Below are positions 43,498 to 53,400 of a stretch of DNA of 64,000 nucleotides, one piece after another (position 1 is the first letter of the stretch; every line of letters begins with the position of its first letter). The translations under genes were made by a program, and so were the position numbers. The notes beneath the pieces are model-generated. The model was not told the DNA's origin and did no database searches. It saw only the letters and a program-made list of their open reading frames with translations. The stretch comes from Corynebacterium frankenforstense DSM 45800. Its GTDB lineage: Bacteria > Actinomycetota > Actinomycetes > Mycobacteriales > Mycobacteriaceae. The stretch covers positions 2,540,153 to 2,604,152 of the forward strand of contig NZ_CP009247.1 of assembly GCF_001941485.1 (NCBI RefSeq), written 5' to 3'.

Positions 43498-43537
43498 AAA
43501 GCGGGCCAGTGTTTCACGTGAAACACTGGCCCGCTTT
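43498..43537. terminator. 40-bp perfect palindrome containing parS site 5
   Basis: AAAGCGGGCCAGTGTTTCAC (43498-43517) is the exact reverse complement of GTGAAACACTGGCCCGCTTT (43518-43537). It carries A-runs at the left and T-runs at the right, as in bidirectional terminators. It separates the small-protein gene (+) from azlD (-). Its centre is a perfect parS. Confidence 0.85.
43510..43525. promoter_or_regulatory. parS site 5 (perfect)
   Basis: TGTTTCACGTGAAACA, identical to the consensus, at the centre of the 40-bp palindrome. Confidence 0.92.
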
Positions 43538-43604
43538 CGACCCTCCGGCACAGGACGAAGAGAGCCTGAACCCCGGGAGCCCGAGGACCGGCAAGCCACC
43601 AAAC

Positions 43605-43961
43605 TCAGAACACGAGGTTCACCAGGATCATGTAGGTCGCCGTGCCGCCGAGGATCGACAGCCCCGAATCGCGGCGCCAGGCGTGCAGCCCGACGGTCAC
43701 TGCGAGAGCGATGCCGCTCGCCAGCAGACCTCCGGGCGCCTCGGTCTGCCCGATGAGCGTGTAGACGACGAGGATGACCATCACGCCCACCGGCATGGTC
43801 AACGCGAGCGTGCCGACGAAGTAGTTGTTCTTCAGCAGCTTCCGGGCGGAGTAGGGGGCCTGGCGGATGAGCACCGTGACGATGCCGACCGGGATGAGGA
43901 CGGCGAGCACCATGCCGAGGGTGATGTCCGCCGGCAGGCCGGCGACGTGGAAGTCGAGCAT
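43605..43961 (-). CDS. azlD: AzlD-family branched-chain amino acid exporter subunit
   Basis: A 118-residue protein with four helices (ITLGMVLAVLIPVGIVTVLI; NNYFVGTLALTMPVGVMVIL; GGLLASGIALAVTVGLHAW; LGGTATYMILVNLVF), the size and layout of AzlD/BrnE. Its ATG overlaps the azlC stop (TGATG). With AzlC it should export branched-chain amino acids (BrnFE in C. glutamicum also exports Met, as recalled). No lrp-type activator gene is adjacent, unlike brnFE. Confidence 0.88.
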   Translation of the reverse strand: MLDFHVAGLPADITLGMVLAVLIPVGIVTVLIRQAPYSARKLLKNNYFVGTLALTMPVGVMVILVVYTLIGQTEAPGGLLASGIALAVTVGLHAWRRDSGLSILGGTATYMILVNLVF

Positions 43962-44686
43962 CACGCCTCACCCACCTTCAGCTTGAGCGCGTCGTCCAGC
44001 CGCGGGATGCGGTAGCGCAGGATCAGCAGAACAAAGTAGGCCACCAGCGCCAGGACGAGCATCTGGCCGGGGACCAGCACCGCGCCCAGAACGCCGAGTC
44101 CGACCGCCGTCAGGGGCAGCGACCAGTCCCGGTTGTTCGCGAAGGATTCCCAGGCCAGCACCACGAAGAGAGCCGTCAACGCGAACTCCATGCCCGTGAT
44201 GTTGTCCGGGATCACCTCGCCGGCGAGCGCGCCGATGATGCCGGGGATGACCCACAGGAGCTGGCAGACGATCTGGATCGTCAGCACCCGGGTACCCGTG
44301 ATGTGCCCCGGCGGGCGCGCGGACACGATCGCGTAGCTCTCATCCGTCAGGGCATAGGTGGAGTAGGCCCGGCCCACCGCGGAGTCGATCTGGTCGCGCG
44401 GATAGGTCAGCCCGTAGAAGATGTGCCGGAAGTTCACCATGAACCCGGTCAGCGCCGCAGAGCCGGGGCCGATGCCCGTGGCGACGAGATTGATCGCCAG
44501 GAACTCCATGGAGCCGGCGTAGATGACGGTGGAGAAGATCGGGGTCCACCACCACGCGTAACCGGACTGGACCATCAGCAGCCCGAAGGCGAGTCCCAGC
44601 GGGATGAGCCCCAGGCCCACCGCCCATGTCTCCTTGACGCCACCCTTGATCTCCGAGAGTGTTTCACGTGAAACGCCGCTCGGCAT
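43961..44686 (-). CDS. azlC: AzlC-family branched-chain amino acid exporter subunit
   Basis: A protein of about 241 residues with PF03591 features: GLGLIPLGLAFGLLMVQSGY, STVIYAGSMEFLAINLVATG, GFMVNFRHIFYGLTYPRD and STYALTDESYAIVSA. Start ATG at 44686 fits GGAAGGG nine bases upstream; ATGs at 44695 and further upstream are less well placed. Its fifth to ninth residues, VSRET, are encoded by parS site 6. Forms the exporter with AzlD. Confidence 0.9.
   Translation of the reverse strand: MPSGVSRETLSEIKGGVKETWAVGLGLIPLGLAFGLLMVQSGYAWWWTPIFSTVIYAGSMEFLAINLVATGIGPGSAALTGFMVNFRHIFYGLTYPRDQIDSAVGRAYSTYALTDESYAIVSARPPGHITGTRVLTIQIVCQLLWVIPGIIGALAGEVIPDNITGMEFALTALFVVLAWESFANNRDWSLPLTAVGLGVLGAVLVPGQMLVLALVAYFVLLILRYRIPRLDDALKLKVGEA
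44660..44675. promoter_or_regulatory. parS site 6 (inside azlC)
   Basis: TGTTTCACGTGAAACG, 15 of 16 to consensus, in the first codons of azlC. Confidence 0.87.
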
Positions 44687-44884
44687 GCTCACCATCCCTT
44701 CCGTCCTCGGCACACCCCGTCGACCGCGGACGGGGAGTCACGCCCCCGCACGCACCACCGACAGACGGGATCCGGCACAGGCGTGCGTGACAGTGTACCG
44801 CTCGGTTCAGTTCGACGAGCGCTTAGATTCAGGGCGCACCGGGTCCCGCGACAATCGCCGAAGCCACCGGACACGCGAGTCCCC

Positions 44885-44931
44885 AAACACCCGAGCCCCC
44901 AGACGCCCGAGCCCCCAGACGCCCGAGCCCC
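44885..44931. repeat. 16-bp tandem repeat
   Basis: AGACGCCCGAGCCCCC occurs at 44901-44916 and 44917-44931 (last base missing), with a partial copy at 44885-44900. It lies in the 320-bp gap between azlC and yqgE, beside the yqgE terminator. Confidence 0.8.
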
Positions 44932-44958
44932 AAAAACCGGAGGGACCCCAACCTCCGG
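44932..44958 (-). terminator. Terminator of yqgE
   Basis: CCGGAGG (44937-44943) pairs with CCTCCGG (44952-44958). On the minus strand the stem is directly followed by TTTTT. It lies 50 bp after the yqgE stop. Confidence 0.85.
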
Positions 44959-45007
44959 AGCCCCGAAACCGGAGGCGCCCCAGCCCCGCGCCCCCGGGCC
45001 CGCGAAC

Positions 45008-45640
45008 CTAGTTGTCCACCAGATCCGTCGGGAAGGTGGAGAAGAGCGGCAGCGGCATCGGCTGACGGCGCATCACCTCGGACCACAGGTCCGCGCGCGG
45101 CGGGGCGATCACGTCGCCGGGAAGCGCCGGGGTGACGTACCAGTCGCCGCGCTCGATCTCCTCCTGCAGCTGACCCGGCGCCCACTCGGCGAAGCCGGCG
45201 AACAGCCTGAGCCCCGTCAGGTCCTCGACCATCTCCTCGGGCTCGCCGCGCAGGTCCAGGTGCACCAGCCGGTTGGCCAGCCGCGTCAGCCGCGGGTTCG
45301 CCCCGATGTCCACACCCGGGCGCGTCACGCCCAGACCGACCACGGACTGCGGCTGCACCGGCCCGCCCAGGTAGATCACCTGCGGCTTCACCGCTGCGGT
45401 GACCCACTCGGGCAGCACGTTGGCGATCGCGACGTCACTGCGCTGCACCAGGTTCACGCCGAAGGTGATGAACTCGGTGTGCTGGACCACCAGCACCACC
45501 GAGCGGGCGAACTCGGGGGAGGGCATGCCGGGCGCGGCGACCAGCAGCATGCCAGCCTCCGGCTCCGTGCGCTCCAGCGCGTTGAACAGCCGGTCGGAGT
45601 AGAAGTCCTCCACCGCTTGCAGCTCCCTTCGCTCGCTCAT
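45008..45640 (-). CDS. YqgE/AlgH family protein (UPF0301)
   Basis: A 210-residue protein. GMLLVAAPGMPSPEFARSVV, VYLGGPVQ-type segment QVIYLGGPVQPQSV, and RLFAGFAEWAPGQLQEEIER with GDWYVTPA are diagnostic for the family. Cytosolic; proposed transcription-related roles in some bacteria are not established. ATG at 45640 (MSERRELQ) was preferred to the in-frame start at 45673. It follows the CCA-adding enzyme gene on the same strand after about 70 bp. Confidence 0.92.
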   Translation of the reverse strand: MSERRELQAVEDFYSDRLFNALERTEPEAGMLLVAAPGMPSPEFARSVVLVVQHTEFITFGVNLVQRSDVAIANVLPEWVTAAVKPQVIYLGGPVQPQSVVGLGVTRPGVDIGANPRLTRLANRLVHLDLRGEPEEMVEDLTGLRLFAGFAEWAPGQLQEEIERGDWYVTPALPGDVIAPPRADLWSEVMRRQPMPLPLFSTFPTDLVDN

Positions 45641-45710
45641 GCCCGTCGCGGGCAGATCAGACAGACCGGACAAACCAGACAGATCGGACGGGCCGGCCGG
45701 GTCAGACCGC

Positions 45711-47207
45711 TCAGGCGTCCGCGCCCGAGGCGTCGTCCTGACCGGCCCACCAGTCCTTCAGCCGCGCGACCGCGTCGTCGTGCTCCAGCGGCCCCTCCTC
45801 GAGCCGCAGCTCCTTGAGGAAGGACCACGCCTTGCCCACCTGCGGGCCCGGGCCGATGCCCAGCACGGCCATGATCTCGTTGCCGTCGAGGTCCGGGCGC
45901 ACCTTGGCCAGGTCCTCGCGCTGGCGGATCTCCTCGATCCGGTCCTGCAGCCGATCGTAGTTGGCCTGCAGACGCGCCGCTTTGCGGCGGTTGCGGGTGG
46001 TGCAGTCGGCGCGCACCAGCTTGTGCAGGCGGGGCAGCAGGTCACCGGCGTCGGTGACGTAGCGGCGCACCGCCGAGTCCGTCCACTCGCCGTCGGCGAA
46101 GCCGTGGAAGCGCATGTGCAGGTAGACGAGCTGGCTGACGTCGGAGACCATCTGCTTGGAGTACTTCAGCGCGCGCATGCGGCGGCGCACCAGCTTCGCG
46201 CCCACCACCTCGTGGTGGTGGAAGCTGACCCCGCCGCCCGGCTTGGCCGCCCGCGTGGCCGGCTTGCCGCAGTCGTGCAGCAGCGCCGCCCAGCGCAGCA
46301 CCAGGTCCGGGCCGTCCTCCTCCTGGTCCATCGCCTGGCGCAGCACCGTCATCGAGTGGGCGTAGACGTCCTTGTGCTGCAGGTGCTCGTCCGGGGTCAT
46401 GCGCAGCCCCGGCACCTCGGGCAGCACCAGGTCCGCCAGCCCCGTGGCCACCAGCAGGTCCCAGCCCAGCCAGGGCGCGCGGCCTTCCATGAACTTGTCC
46501 AGCTCGGCGCGCACGCGCTCGACGGTGATGCGCTTGATCTGCCCGGCCATCTCCGTCATCGCGGCGACCACGCGGTCGGCCACCCGGAACTCCAGCTGGG
46601 AGACGAAGCGCGCCGCGCGCAGCATGCGCAGCGGGTCGTCGTCGAAGGAGCGCTCGGGCGCGTCCGGGGTGTCCAGCACGCCGTCCACCAGCGCCTGGAA
46701 CCCGCCCAACGGGTCATGGAACCGGCAGGAGAAACCCGACGCGGCGTCGTCAAGCAACTCCACGGCCATGGCGTTGACGGTGAAGTCGCGGCGCACGAGG
46801 TCGGCGTCGAGGCTGTCGCCGAAGCGCACCTCGGGGTTGCGGCTGACACCGTCGTAGGTGTCCGCGCGGAAGGTGGTGATCTCCACCTGCTGGTGGGCGA
46901 TTTGCGCGGAGACGGTGCCGAACTCGATGCCGGTGTCCCACACGGCCGAGGAGTGCGCGGCGAGGATCTCCTGGATGACCTCGGGGCGCGCCGAGGTGGT
47001 GAAGTCCAGGTCGTGGCCGAGCCGGCCGAGCAGCGCGTCGCGCACGGGCCCGCCGACGAGGTAGAGCGACTCGCCGCGGGCGGCGAAGTCCGCCACCAGC
47101 GGCCCGAGCACGTCCTTCAGTCCCAGAACCGTCGCCTCCGCGCGGGCGAGCATCGCCGCCGAACCGGCGGGCAGGGGATTGGCGGCGGGTGAGTCCTGGG
47201 AAGTCAC
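45711..47207 (-). CDS. cca: CCA tRNA nucleotidyltransferase / PcnA-like
   Basis: A 498-residue class II nucleotidyltransferase, counterpart of Rv3907c (pcnA). The active site is [20 protein letters not shown], with the metal aspartates in [22 protein letters not shown] is the NTP-selecting motif, and [20 protein letters not shown] follows. An HD domain ([12 protein letters not shown]) lies in the C-terminal half. It repairs or adds CCA to tRNA 3' ends. GTG at 47207 lies six bases after a TATCCT -10, so its mRNA may be leaderless. It diverges from the Nudix gene. Confidence 0.93.
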   Translation of the reverse strand: MTSQDSPAANPLPAGSAAMLARAEATVLGLKDVLGPLVADFAARGESLYLVGGPVRDALLGRLGHDLDFTTSARPEVIQEILAAHSSAVWDTGIEFGTVSAQIAHQQVEITTFRADTYDGVSRNPEVRFGDSLDADLVRRDFTVNAMAVELLDDAASGFSCRFHDPLGGFQALVDGVLDTPDAPERSFDDDPLRMLRAARFVSQLEFRVADRVVAAMTEMAGQIKRITVERVRAELDKFMEGRAPWLGWDLLVATGLADLVLPEVPGLRMTPDEHLQHKDVYAHSMTVLRQAMDQEEDGPDLVLRWAALLHDCGKPATRAAKPGGGVSFHHHEVVGAKLVRRRMRALKYSKQMVSDVSQLVYLHMRFHGFADGEWTDSAVRRYVTDAGDLLPRLHKLVRADCTTRNRRKAARLQANYDRLQDRIEEIRQREDLAKVRPDLDGNEIMAVLGIGPGPQVGKAWSFLKELRLEEGPLEHDDAVARLKDWWAGQDDASGADA

Positions 47208-47233
47208 CCCTGCAGGATACGATCTACAGATGA
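47207..47233. promoter_or_regulatory. Overlapping divergent promoters, cca and Nudix
   Basis: Minus -10 TATCCT (47219-47214) ends six bases before the cca GTG. Plus -10-like TACGAT (47218-47223) ends six bases before ATG at 47230. The two -10 hexamers overlap by two bases, so only one direction can probably fire at a time. Confidence 0.55.
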
Positions 47234-47835
47234 TGAGTACCAACGACGACCAGCGCCACGGCGGGCGTCGGCGCCGGCGCAGGCGTCGGCCGCGCCCCCA
47301 GCAGTCGGACAAGCGGCGGCGGCGCCAACCGCAGCGCCCCCCGATGCCCACGCGCGACGAGACCTCCGCCGGCGGCCTCGTCGTGTCCGGTCTGCGCGAG
47401 GCCGTCCACGACGGCGAGGTCGACCTCTCGCGCATCTACGTCGCGCTGATCGGCCGGCTGGACCGCCGCGGGCGCCTGCTGTGGTCGATGCCCAAGGGCC
47501 ACGTCGAGCCCGGCGAGGGCCCGCACGAGACCGCCGAGCGCGAGGTCTGGGAGGAGACGGGCATCCACGGCGAGGTCTTCGCGGACCTCGGCGTGATCGA
47601 CTACTGGTTCGTCTCCGAGGGCGTGCGCATCCACAAGACCGTCCACCACCACCTGCTGCGCTTCGTCGACGGCTACCTCAACGACGAGGACCCCGAGGTC
47701 ACCGAGGTGACCTGGGTGCCCGCCGACCGCCTCATCGAGCGCCTGGCGTACGCCGACGAGCGCAAGCTCGCCCGCCGCGCCCACGACCTCCTGCCCGAGC
47801 TGGCGCTCAAGGAGGAGAGGTACACGCCGCGATGA
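47230..47835 (+). CDS. mutT4: Nudix hydrolase, MutT4-like
   Basis: A protein of about 200 residues. The first 35 residues are strongly basic ([20 protein letters not shown]). The Nudix box is complete: [20 protein letters not shown] followed by TGI. Position between pcnA/cca and an Rv3909-like gene matches Rv3908 (mutT4). It should hydrolyse a nucleoside diphosphate derivative; the substrate is not known from sequence. Two consecutive ATGs (47230, 47233) could start it. Its stop overlaps the next ATG (ATGA). Confidence 0.92.
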   Translation: MMSTNDDQRHGGRRRRRRRRPRPQQSDKRRRRQPQRPPMPTRDETSAGGLVVSGLREAVHDGEVDLSRIYVALIGRLDRRGRLLWSMPKGHVEPGEGPHETAEREVWEETGIHGEVFADLGVIDYWFVSEGVRIHKTVHHHLLRFVDGYLNDEDPEVTEVTWVPADRLIERLAYADERKLARRAHDLLPELALKEERYTPR

Positions 47836-50369
47836 GGCGCCTGGCCGCACTCGCCGTCCCGGCCCTGGTCGCGCTGCCCCTGGCCGTGACCTCGGCCGCG
47901 CCGGCGGCCGGGCAGGGGTTCCCCATGTCCCCGTCCGCGCCGGAGTCGCGCGAGACGTGGGTCAACCCGGCGGTGCGTGCCGACGAGCGCGAGACCGACC
48001 TCTTCGTGGACACCGTCTCCGCCCCGCGGTCCGTGGCCGCCGGCGAGGACGCCGAGATCACCGTGAAGCTGCGCAACGCCACCGACCACGAGCTCGGCCC
48101 GGTCAGCCTCACCCCGCTGCGCGCGGGTGCGGTCGGCGACGTCGCCGAGGCGCGCACCGCGCTGGTCCAGGACCGCTCGGCCTACGCGCCCGCCGGGCCC
48201 GCCGAACCGGCCGCCGACCTGGGCCCGGGGGAGACCCGCGAGGTCACCGTCGACCTGCCCGGCACCGCCTCCGGCGTCTACCCCGTCGCCGTCGAGGTGC
48301 GCGCCGGCACCGAGGTGACCAGCGAGCGCATGCTCGTCGCCGTCGGCGACGCCGCGGGCCCGACGGGGGAGTCCGGTGCGAGCGCGGGCGGGGGCACCGG
48401 CGCGGGCGCCGGCACCACCGACTCCGCCGCCGACGGGGAGATTGACGACGAGCGCGCGCCCGCCACCGTCCTGGTCCGCGTCACCGCCCAGGTGGACACC
48501 GTCCCCGGCGAGACCGGCGAGGCCCCGGAGGCCGCGCCGCTGATCCTGCGCGACGAGTCCCTGGCCGACGCCATGGCCCCGGGCGGGCGCCTCGACGGCC
48601 TGCTCAGCGCCGTGGAGGCCCGCCACGAGACCCTCGGCGACGGGCTCTGCCTGGCCATCGACCCCGCGCTCGTCGACGCCGCCGAGCGCATGACCCAGGG
48701 CTACACCGTGGCCGAGACGCGCCGCTCCCAGGCCACCCAGCAGCGCCGGCTGCGCGACTCCTGGTCGCTCGACGACGACTCCACAGGCGAGCCCGGCCGC
48801 GGCGCAGACGACGCCGCCGCCTTCCTCGAGCGCCTGCGCGCGCTCGCTCAGGGCTGCACCGTCGCGATGCCCTGGGCCGACACCGACCTCGACGCCGTGG
48901 CGCGCACCGGGGACCCCTGGCTGATGCGCGAGGCCCTCCAGCGCGGCCCGGACACCCTGCGCTCCGTGCTCGGCGCCGAGCCGCTCGAGGACGTCGTGCT
49001 CCCCGGCGCCGGCTACGTCGAGCCCGCGACCGCCCCCGCCCTGGCCTGGGCGGACACCGGCGAGGGCTCGGCGGCGGCCATCGAGCCGGCCTGGGAGGCC
49101 TCGGACGCCCCGCGCTCGGACGCCTCCGGGCGCTCCACCCTCGACGACCCCGGCCTGCCCGCCGCCGGCTCCGGGGTGCCGGGCCCGCCGGACGAGACCG
49201 TCTCCGTGCTCGTCGCCGACAACACCGTCTGGTCCGCCCCACGCGCCGGCCACTTCGCCGAGCTGGCCCCCGGCATCCGCGCCGTGACCCACCAGGGCTC
49301 GCTGACGGCGACCCTGGCCACCGTCGGCGAGCAGCCGGTCACCGCCGGCTACGCCAACCCGGAGACCCGGCTGGACTACCGCCTCGACTCGCCCGTGGCC
49401 CGCGAGACCACCGCCGCCGGCGCCGTCGACCTCGCCCTGCGCGGTGAGGACCCCGTGCTGGTCACCGTCCCCGGCCACGCCGACGGCGAGTCCGCGGCCG
49501 CGATTCTCGACGCCGCGGTGGCCGCCGCCGGCGGTACCGTCACCCTCTCCGACTACCTGACCGTCGACCGCGCCGACGGCGCGGACCTCGCCGCCGCCTC
49601 CGAGGCCGCCGCGGCCACGGGGGCCGACGCAGGGGAGGGCTTCGGCGCGCCGTTCACCGACCCGGGCGTCTACTCCGACGCCGAGGTGCTGCGCGCGACC
49701 CAGCAGGCGACCTACACCGACGACCTGACGCGCATCATGGCCAACGACCCCTCGATCGCCCTGACGCGCTACGGCTTCACCGCCCCGCTGCGCCGCGACA
49801 TCCTCACCGCGCTGACGGTGGCGCGGCGCCGCTCGGTGGCCGGCTTCGACGCCGCCGTCGACGCCACCGCCGGGCGCCTCGGCGGCAACCGGGTGATGCT
49901 GCAGGACCTGCGCTCCTCGGTCGAGCTGATGCCCCCGGGCAACGTCTACACCCGCTCCTCGGAGTCCTCGCCGCTGATCATCGTCGCGCGCAACGGCCTG
50001 CCGCTGCCCACGCGCACCCGCATCGACTACGTCGCCGAGGGCGAGGCCACCCTCAACACGCCCGACGAGGTGCGCATCCCGGCGCGCGGCTCCCTGACGG
50101 TGTCGATGACCGCGGACATCCCGGACAACGACCGGCGCACCGACCTCGAGCTGTGGCTGTCCACCCCGGACGGCGCGGCGATCTCCAACCGCGTCGACAT
50201 CACCGTGCAGACCCGCGCACGCCTGATCGGCGCCACCGTCGCCGGGGTCACCCTCGTCGGCGGCCTCGCACTGGCCGCCCTCTTCCGCGCCGGGCGGCGG
50301 CACCGCCGCCGGGTGCGCGCCACGGGCGCGCAGGCGCGACGTCGGAAATTAAAGCGCTCCGGGCGATAA
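47832..50369 (+). CDS. Rv3909-like exported, membrane-anchored protein (DUF6049)
   Basis: An 845-residue protein with a Sec signal ([29 protein letters not shown]), a large extracytoplasmic region with an Ig-like first domain ([20 protein letters not shown]), several segments of conserved layout ([27 protein letters not shown]), one C-terminal helix ([18 protein letters not shown]) and a basic tail. It lies between mutT4 and murJ as in mycobacteria and probably works with MurJ in envelope assembly; no activity is known. Coupled to the Nudix gene by ATGA. Confidence 0.88.
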   Translation: MRRLAALAVPALVALPLAVTSAAPAAGQGFPMSPSAPESRETWVNPAVRADERETDLFVDTVSAPRSVAAGEDAEITVKLRNATDHELGPVSLTPLRAGAVGDVAEARTALVQDRSAYAPAGPAEPAADLGPGETREVTVDLPGTASGVYPVAVEVRAGTEVTSERMLVAVGDAAGPTGESGASAGGGTGAGAGTTDSAADGEIDDERAPATVLVRVTAQVDTVPGETGEAPEAAPLILRDESLADAMAPGGRLDGLLSAVEARHETLGDGLCLAIDPALVDAAERMTQGYTVAETRRSQATQQRRLRDSWSLDDDSTGEPGRGADDAAAFLERLRALAQGCTVAMPWADTDLDAVARTGDPWLMREALQRGPDTLRSVLGAEPLEDVVLPGAGYVEPATAPALAWADTGEGSAAAIEPAWEASDAPRSDASGRSTLDDPGLPAAGSGVPGPPDETVSVLVADNTVWSAPRAGHFAELAPGIRAVTHQGSLTATLATVGEQPVTAGYANPETRLDYRLDSPVARETTAAGAVDLALRGEDPVLVTVPGHADGESAAAILDAAVAAAGGTVTLSDYLTVDRADGADLAAASEAAAATGADAGEGFGAPFTDPGVYSDAEVLRATQQATYTDDLTRIMANDPSIALTRYGFTAPLRRDILTALTVARRRSVAGFDAAVDATAGRLGGNRVMLQDLRSSVELMPPGNVYTRSSESSPLIIVARNGLPLPTRTRIDYVAEGEATLNTPDEVRIPARGSLTVSMTADIPDNDRRTDLELWLSTPDGAAISNRVDITVQTRARLIGATVAGVTLVGGLALAALFRAGRRHRRRVRATGAQARRRKLKRSGR

Positions 50370-50423
50370 CCCGGGCGCGTGGCAGTTTCCGTTCGGGTCC
50401 CCCGGCGGACACAATGGGGTTTT

Positions 50424-53400
50424 GTGAACCCCTCTGACAGTCCCAACGGACCCGGGCTGCGCGGCCGCTTCCGCGCCGCCGCCCCGCCCGCCCCCGTGCC
50501 GGAGCCGAGCTCGGCGGCGACCACCGCCTCGGAGACCCCGGACGAGCCGACCGAGGACCGCTCGCGGCTGACCGCCGCGCCGGGCAGCCCCGTCGCCGAG
50601 GCCGACGCCCCGGCGGGGGAGCGGGGCCCGGGTGACACCTCGGGTGCCGGGAGCTCCGGCGCCGGCTCCGCTTCAGCGAGCTCCGGCGCGGCCGGCTCCG
50701 GCAGCTCCGCCGCCGGCGGCTCCGACGACGGCCGCGAGGGCACCTCCGACGCCGACGTCGTGCGCTCGACCGGTTCGATGGCGGTGGCCACGCTCTTCTC
50801 GCGCATCACCGGGTTCCTGCGCAACGTGCTCATCGGCGCCTCGCTGGGCCCCGCGATCTCCTCGGCGTTCAACACGGCCAACACGCTGCCGAACCTGATC
50901 ACCGAGATCGTCCTCGGCGCGGTGCTGACCTCGCTGGTGGTGCCCGTGCTCGTGCGCGCCGAGAAAGAGGACGCCGACCACGGCAGCGCCTTCGTGCGCC
51001 GCCTGTTCACCCTGGCGTTCTCCCTGCTGGGGGTGGTCACGGTCCTCGCCGTGGTCGGGGCGCCGCTGCTCACACGGCTGACCCTGGGCAGCGACGGCGA
51101 GGTCAACGTCACCCAGTCGACGTCCTTCGCCTTCCTGGTGCTCCCGCAGATCCTCTTCTACGGGCTGTTCTCCCTGTTCATGGCCGTGCTCAACACCAAG
51201 GGCGTCTTCCGGCCCGGCGCGTGGGCCCCGGTGGCCAACAACGTCGTGTCCATCACCGTGCTGCTGCTCTACCGCTTCCTGCCCGGCGGGCTGGACCCGA
51301 ACGCGCCGAGCCCGATCACGGACCCGCACGTGCTGCTGCTGGGCCTGGGCACCACCGCCGGCGTGGTGGTGCAGATGCTCATCCTCATCCCGCCGCTCAA
51401 GCGCGCCGGCGTCGACCTGCGCCCCCTGTGGGGCATCGACGAGCGCCTCAAGGCCTTCGGTGGGATGGCCATGGCCATCATCGTCTACGTGGCCATCTCC
51501 CAGGCCGGCTGGGTGATCACGACCAATATCGCGTCGGCCTCCTCGGCCGCCGCGCCGAACATCTACCAGCAGCACTGGCTGCTGCTGCAGGTGCCCTACG
51601 GCATCATCGGCGTGACCCTGCTGACCGCCCTGATGCCCCGGCTCTCGCGCAACGCCGCCGACGGCGACGACAAGGGCGTGGTCCGCGACCTGACGCTGGC
51701 GACGAAGCTGACCTTCATCGCCCTGATCCCGGTGGTCCTCTTCTTCACCGCCTTCGGCCGGGACATCGGCATCGCGCTGTTCCACTACGGCGCCTTCGAG
51801 CGCGAGGCCTCCGAGCTGCTCGGCCTGACGCTGAGCTTCTCCGCCTTCACGCTGATCCCGTACGCCACCGTGCTGCTGCACCTGCGCGTCTTCTACGCCC
51901 GCGAGGAGGCGTGGACGCCAACGTGGATCATCGCCGGCATCACCGCCACCAAGGTCGTGCTCTCCGTGGGCGCGCCGATGGTCGCCTCCTCGCCGCACCG
52001 CGTGGTCATCCTCCTCGGCGCCGCCAACGGCTTCGGCTTCATCGCCGGCGCCTTCATCGGCTGGTTCCTGCTGCGCCGCAAGCTCGGCCCCCTGGGCACC
52101 GGCTCCGTGCTGCGCACCTCCGTGTGGGCGCTGGCCTCCTCGATCGTCGGCGTGGCCGCGGCGCTGCTGACCGGCTGGCTCATCGACGTGGTCGCCGCGC
52201 CGCTGCTCGCCGCACTCGGCAGCATCGGCCAGCTGCTGCGCCTCGGCGTCGTCGGCGTCATCTTCCTCGTCGCCACGGGCGTCGTGCTCAGCTTCTCCAG
52301 GCTGCCCGAGGTGCAGAACCTCGGCGCCCTGGTCCAGCGCGTGCCGGGCCTGCGCCGCCTGATCCGCGTCGACGAGGAGCGCGGCCTCGAGGTCGGCGAG
52401 CCGACCGTGCGCGAGATCTCCGAGCAGTACCTCGTCTCCGACTCCTTCGCGGCCACCCCGGTGCCGCCGCCGATGTCCGCCGGCGTGGTCCGCGGACCCC
52501 GCCTGGTGCCCGGCGCCTCGGTGGACACGGGCCGCTACCGCCTGCTCGCCGAGCACGGCTCCGCCACCGGCGCCCGCTTCTGGGAGGCCAAGGAGCGCGC
52601 CACGGGCCGCCGCGTCGCGCTCGTCTTCGTCGACACCTCCGGCATGTCGCCGCTGGCGCCGGCCACCCCGGCCGCCGCCGCGGGCGCGGCCGCCGAGGTC
52701 ACCCGCCGCACCCGCAAGCTCGCCGGGCTGAACCACCCGTCGATCGCGCCGAACGTGACGGTCTCCGCCTACCGCAACGGCTGTCTGATCGTCGCCGACT
52801 GGGTCGAGGGCTCGCCGCTGAAGACCGTCGCCGAGGAGGGCGGCGCCGACCCGCGCGCCGCCGCCTACGCGCTCAGCCCGCTCGCCGACGCCGTCGGCCG
52901 CGCCCACGAGGCCGGTACCCCGCTGGGCCTGGACAACTGGTCGCGCATCCGCATCAACACCTCCGGCCAGGCCGTGCTGGCCTTCCCGGCGGTGCTCGCC
53001 GACGCCTCCCGCGAGGAGGACTCCTCCGCGGTCGCCTCCGCGCTCGGCCTGCTCGTCGACACCGACAGCGCCCCCGAGGACGTCGTCGGCGTCCTGCAGG
53101 CCGCCCACGAGGGCGAGACCGACCCGATCGAGCTGGGTCAGCGGCTGCGCCGCGCCGGCCTCGGCGAGACCGACGAGGAGCCCGCCGAGCTCGAGGTGCA
53201 CACCGACGAGGCCCCGACCGTCGAGCAGCGCCCCGGCTTCGGCGAGCGCGGCCTGACGCGCAAGGGCACCGGCGTGCTGGCCGTGCTCGTCTTCGGCGCC
53301 GTGGTGGGCATCGCCGTGGCGGCGACCTACCTGGCCGGCGTGCTCGGCGACGGCGAGGGCGACGCCCCCGTCAGCCGCCCGGGCACCTCGCAGACCCGGG

